From NCBI GenBank assembly GCA_023390395.1, contig JAEWCY010000027.1:1-7115 (forward strand): a stretch of DNA of 7,115 nt, read 5' to 3'. Positions within the stretch are counted from its first letter, which is position 1, and every line of letters begins with the position of its first letter. The notes beneath the pieces were generated by a model that was not told where the DNA came from, ran no database searches, and saw only the letters and a list, made by a program, of their open reading frames with translations. The position numbers were made by a program, and so were the translations under genes. The stretch is from Pseudomonadota bacterium (lineage in GTDB: Bacteria > Desulfobacterota > Desulfovibrionia > Desulfovibrionales > Desulfovibrionaceae). Positions 6,136-7,115 of the stretch are shown piece after piece.

Positions 6136-6633
6136 TCACGCGCCCTTGGGCGTGGCCGTGCCGCCGGCGGCGGCCAGTTCGGCCAGGGCCGCTTCGAGCA
6201 TGTGCGGCACCCGCCCGGCGATGGCGGGGGAGAGCTCCACGGCCATGGTCTTGAAGTCGAAGGGCTCCATGCCGATGACCACGGTGTCCGGGCGCTTGCC
6301 CACCAGTTCGCAGTAGATGAGCGTGTCCACGAGGTCGGACTGGTGCATGGAGTCCTTGAACGCCAGGGACTTGCGCAGGTCCTCGCCCGTGAGGCGGTAG
6401 ACCGTGCCCGGCGCGTCGCCGCCGAGCACCGCATCGAGCACGATGCAGTAGTCACAGGCCATGAGCGGCTCCATGAGGCGCATGCCCAGGTTGCCGCCGT
6501 CCATGAGCGTGACGTTGTCGGAAAAATCGTAGGTGGCGAGCAACTGTTCCACGGCGCGCACGCCGACGCCCTCGTCGGTGTAGAGGATGTTGCCGACGCC
6601 GAGGATGAGGATTTTTTGCGGGGAATCGGGCAT
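6136..6633 (-). CDS. hynC: [NiFe]-hydrogenase maturation endopeptidase (HyaD/HybD/HynC family)
   Basis: Cytoplasmic nickel-dependent endopeptidase of 165 residues. It removes the C-terminal peptide of the hydrogenase large subunit once the NiFe(CN)2CO site is assembled, allowing the subunit to fold shut, pair with the small subunit and be exported. It has the family opening ILGVGNILYTDEGVG (10-24). The three nickel ligands of E. coli HybD (E16, D62, H93) match E21, D67 and H97 (FKDSMHQSDL) with nearly identical spacing. IGMEPFDF (120-127) and LSPAI (134-138) are further family blocks. The start is supported by GGGAGG four bases upstream (complement of 6638-6643). The gene lies 66 nt downstream of the large-subunit gene, whose 15-residue C-terminal extension is the likely substrate. 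The Ala/Gly-rich end (about 148-165) is variable in this family. Confidence 0.94.
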   Translation of the reverse strand: MPDSPQKILILGVGNILYTDEGVGVRAVEQLLATYDFSDNVTLMDGGNLGMRLMEPLMACDYCIVLDAVLGGDAPGTVYRLTGEDLRKSLAFKDSMHQSDLVDTLIYCELVGKRPDTVVIGMEPFDFKTMAVELSPAIAGRVPHMLEAALAELAAAGGTATPKGA

Positions 6634-6650
6634 GAAACCTCCCTGAAAAT

Positions 6651-6678
6651 GGAGAACCCGGCCGAAGCCGGGTTCTCC
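6651..6678 (-). other. Stable intercistronic stem-loop between hynA and hynC
   Basis: A perfect 12-bp inverted repeat, 6651-6662 with 6667-6678, encloses four bases that read TTCG on the transcribed - strand, closed by a C-G pair. This is the exceptionally stable UUCG tetraloop. Downstream on the - strand come ATTTTC and then the hynC ribosome site about 7 bases after the stem. The following T-run is only four bases. Possible roles are protection of the hynA 3' end, an RNA-processing site, or partial termination that makes less protease than structural subunit. Confidence 0.75.
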
Positions 6679-6699
6679 GAATACGCGACGGGACCGGGT

Positions 6700-7115
6700 T
6701 TAGACAACCCGGAACTTGAGGATCTCGTTGGTCTCGGGCTCGATGACGTGCACGCCGCAGGCGATGCAGGGGTCGAACGCGTGGACCGTGCGCAGAATCT
6801 CGACCGGACGCTTGGGATCGGCGATCGGCGTGCCGATCAGCGCCTCTTCGACCGGGCTCTTGTCGCCCTGGGCGCCGCGGGGGCCGAGGTTCCAGGTCGA
6901 GGGCACGACGAGCTGGAAGTTGTCGATCTTTTTGCCCTTGATGCGGATCCAGTGGGACAGCGCGCCGCGAGGGGCGTCCGCGAGGCCGACGCCCTTGGAC
7001 TCTTCGGGCATCTCCCACTTGGCGCACAGGGTGTTGTCCTTGGCGCCGCTGTCGGCCATTTCCTTGATCCACTTCTCCATGTTGGCGGCGACGATGGCGG
7101 TCTCGATGCCGCGGG
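6700..7115 (-). CDS. hynA: [NiFe]-hydrogenase large subunit, C-terminal part (5' end outside window)
   Basis: The last 137 residues of the catalytic large subunit of an uptake-type, probably periplasmic group 1 [NiFe] hydrogenase, which reversibly oxidises H2. The frame is open to the window edge (RGIETAIVAAN precedes the first internal Met), so the gene continues outside. Conserved family blocks are visible: DAPRGALSHWI, DNFQLVVPSTWN, SPVEEALIGTPI and PVEILRTVHAFDPCIACGVH. The two cysteines of DPCIACGVH are the C-terminal pair of nickel ligands, one bridging to iron. Both are TGC, so this is not a selenocysteine [NiFeSe] enzyme. After the conserved His comes a 15-residue extension, VIEPETNEILKFRVV, which the maturation protease removes. 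The hynC gene follows in the same operon; the small-subunit gene is expected upstream, beyond the right edge. Group-level assignment rests on family memory. Confidence 0.95.
   Translation of the reverse strand, partial: RGIETAIVAANMEKWIKEMADSGAKDNTLCAKWEMPEESKGVGLADAPRGALSHWIRIKGKKIDNFQLVVPSTWNLGPRGAQGDKSPVEEALIGTPIADPKRPVEILRTVHAFDPCIACGVHVIEPETNEILKFRVV

Noticed and set aside
5910..6707. N-terminal extension of the sotB frame through hynC, which would give a 655-residue fusion
   Set aside because: The extension reads through hynC out of frame, has no MFS or other domain, and the ATG at 5909 gives a normal SotB length.
6750..6770. Possible selenocysteine codon in the large-subunit DPC motif
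   Set aside because: Both motif cysteines are TGC on the coding strand, so the enzyme is standard [NiFe].

Overview
The window is a GC-rich, gene-dense stretch of bacterial chromosome. It most resembles a Desulfovibrio/Solidesulfovibrio-type sulfate reducer (Desulfovibrionaceae). The main argument is the right end, which holds the C-terminus of a periplasmic-type [NiFe]-hydrogenase large subunit followed directly by its maturation endopeptidase, the hyn arrangement typical of that group. Genus-level placement is an inference; no 16S or other marker gene is present.

Left half (+ strand, 6-4544). Four closely spaced genes probably form one transcription unit: a putative GT-B-type glycosyltransferase; an exported clan GH-A glycoside hydrolase (beta-agarase/beta-galactosidase-like) with a C-terminal CBM9/DOMON-like beta-sandwich; a UDP-glucose 4-epimerase (galE); and a 91-residue ComFB-family protein. 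Gaps are about 20-35 nt. Together they suggest making (nucleotide-sugar supply, glycosyl transfer) and trimming or remodelling (exported hydrolase) of a surface or extracellular glycan. The ComFB homologue is a possible cyclic-dinucleotide-responsive regulator at the end of the unit.

Middle (4545-4739). This convergent intergenic region holds one copy of a hairpin-forming repeat and a strong, probably bidirectional, intrinsic terminator.

Right half (- strand, 4740-7115). Read right to left: the 3' end of the hydrogenase large-subunit gene (hynA), a very stable intercistronic hairpin, the hydrogenase maturation protease (hynC), a second copy of the repeat in the opposite chromosomal orientation, then a SotB-like sugar-efflux MFS transporter gene. 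The transporter gene is bracketed by the two inverted repeat copies, and each copy lies just 3' of a gene in the same sense as that gene.

No rRNA, tRNA, CRISPR, transposase or integrase was seen. The most interesting leads are the GT-hydrolase-GalE-ComFB module, the cysteine-free ComFB protein, the inverted pair of 3'-end repeats, and the hynA-hynC hairpin.
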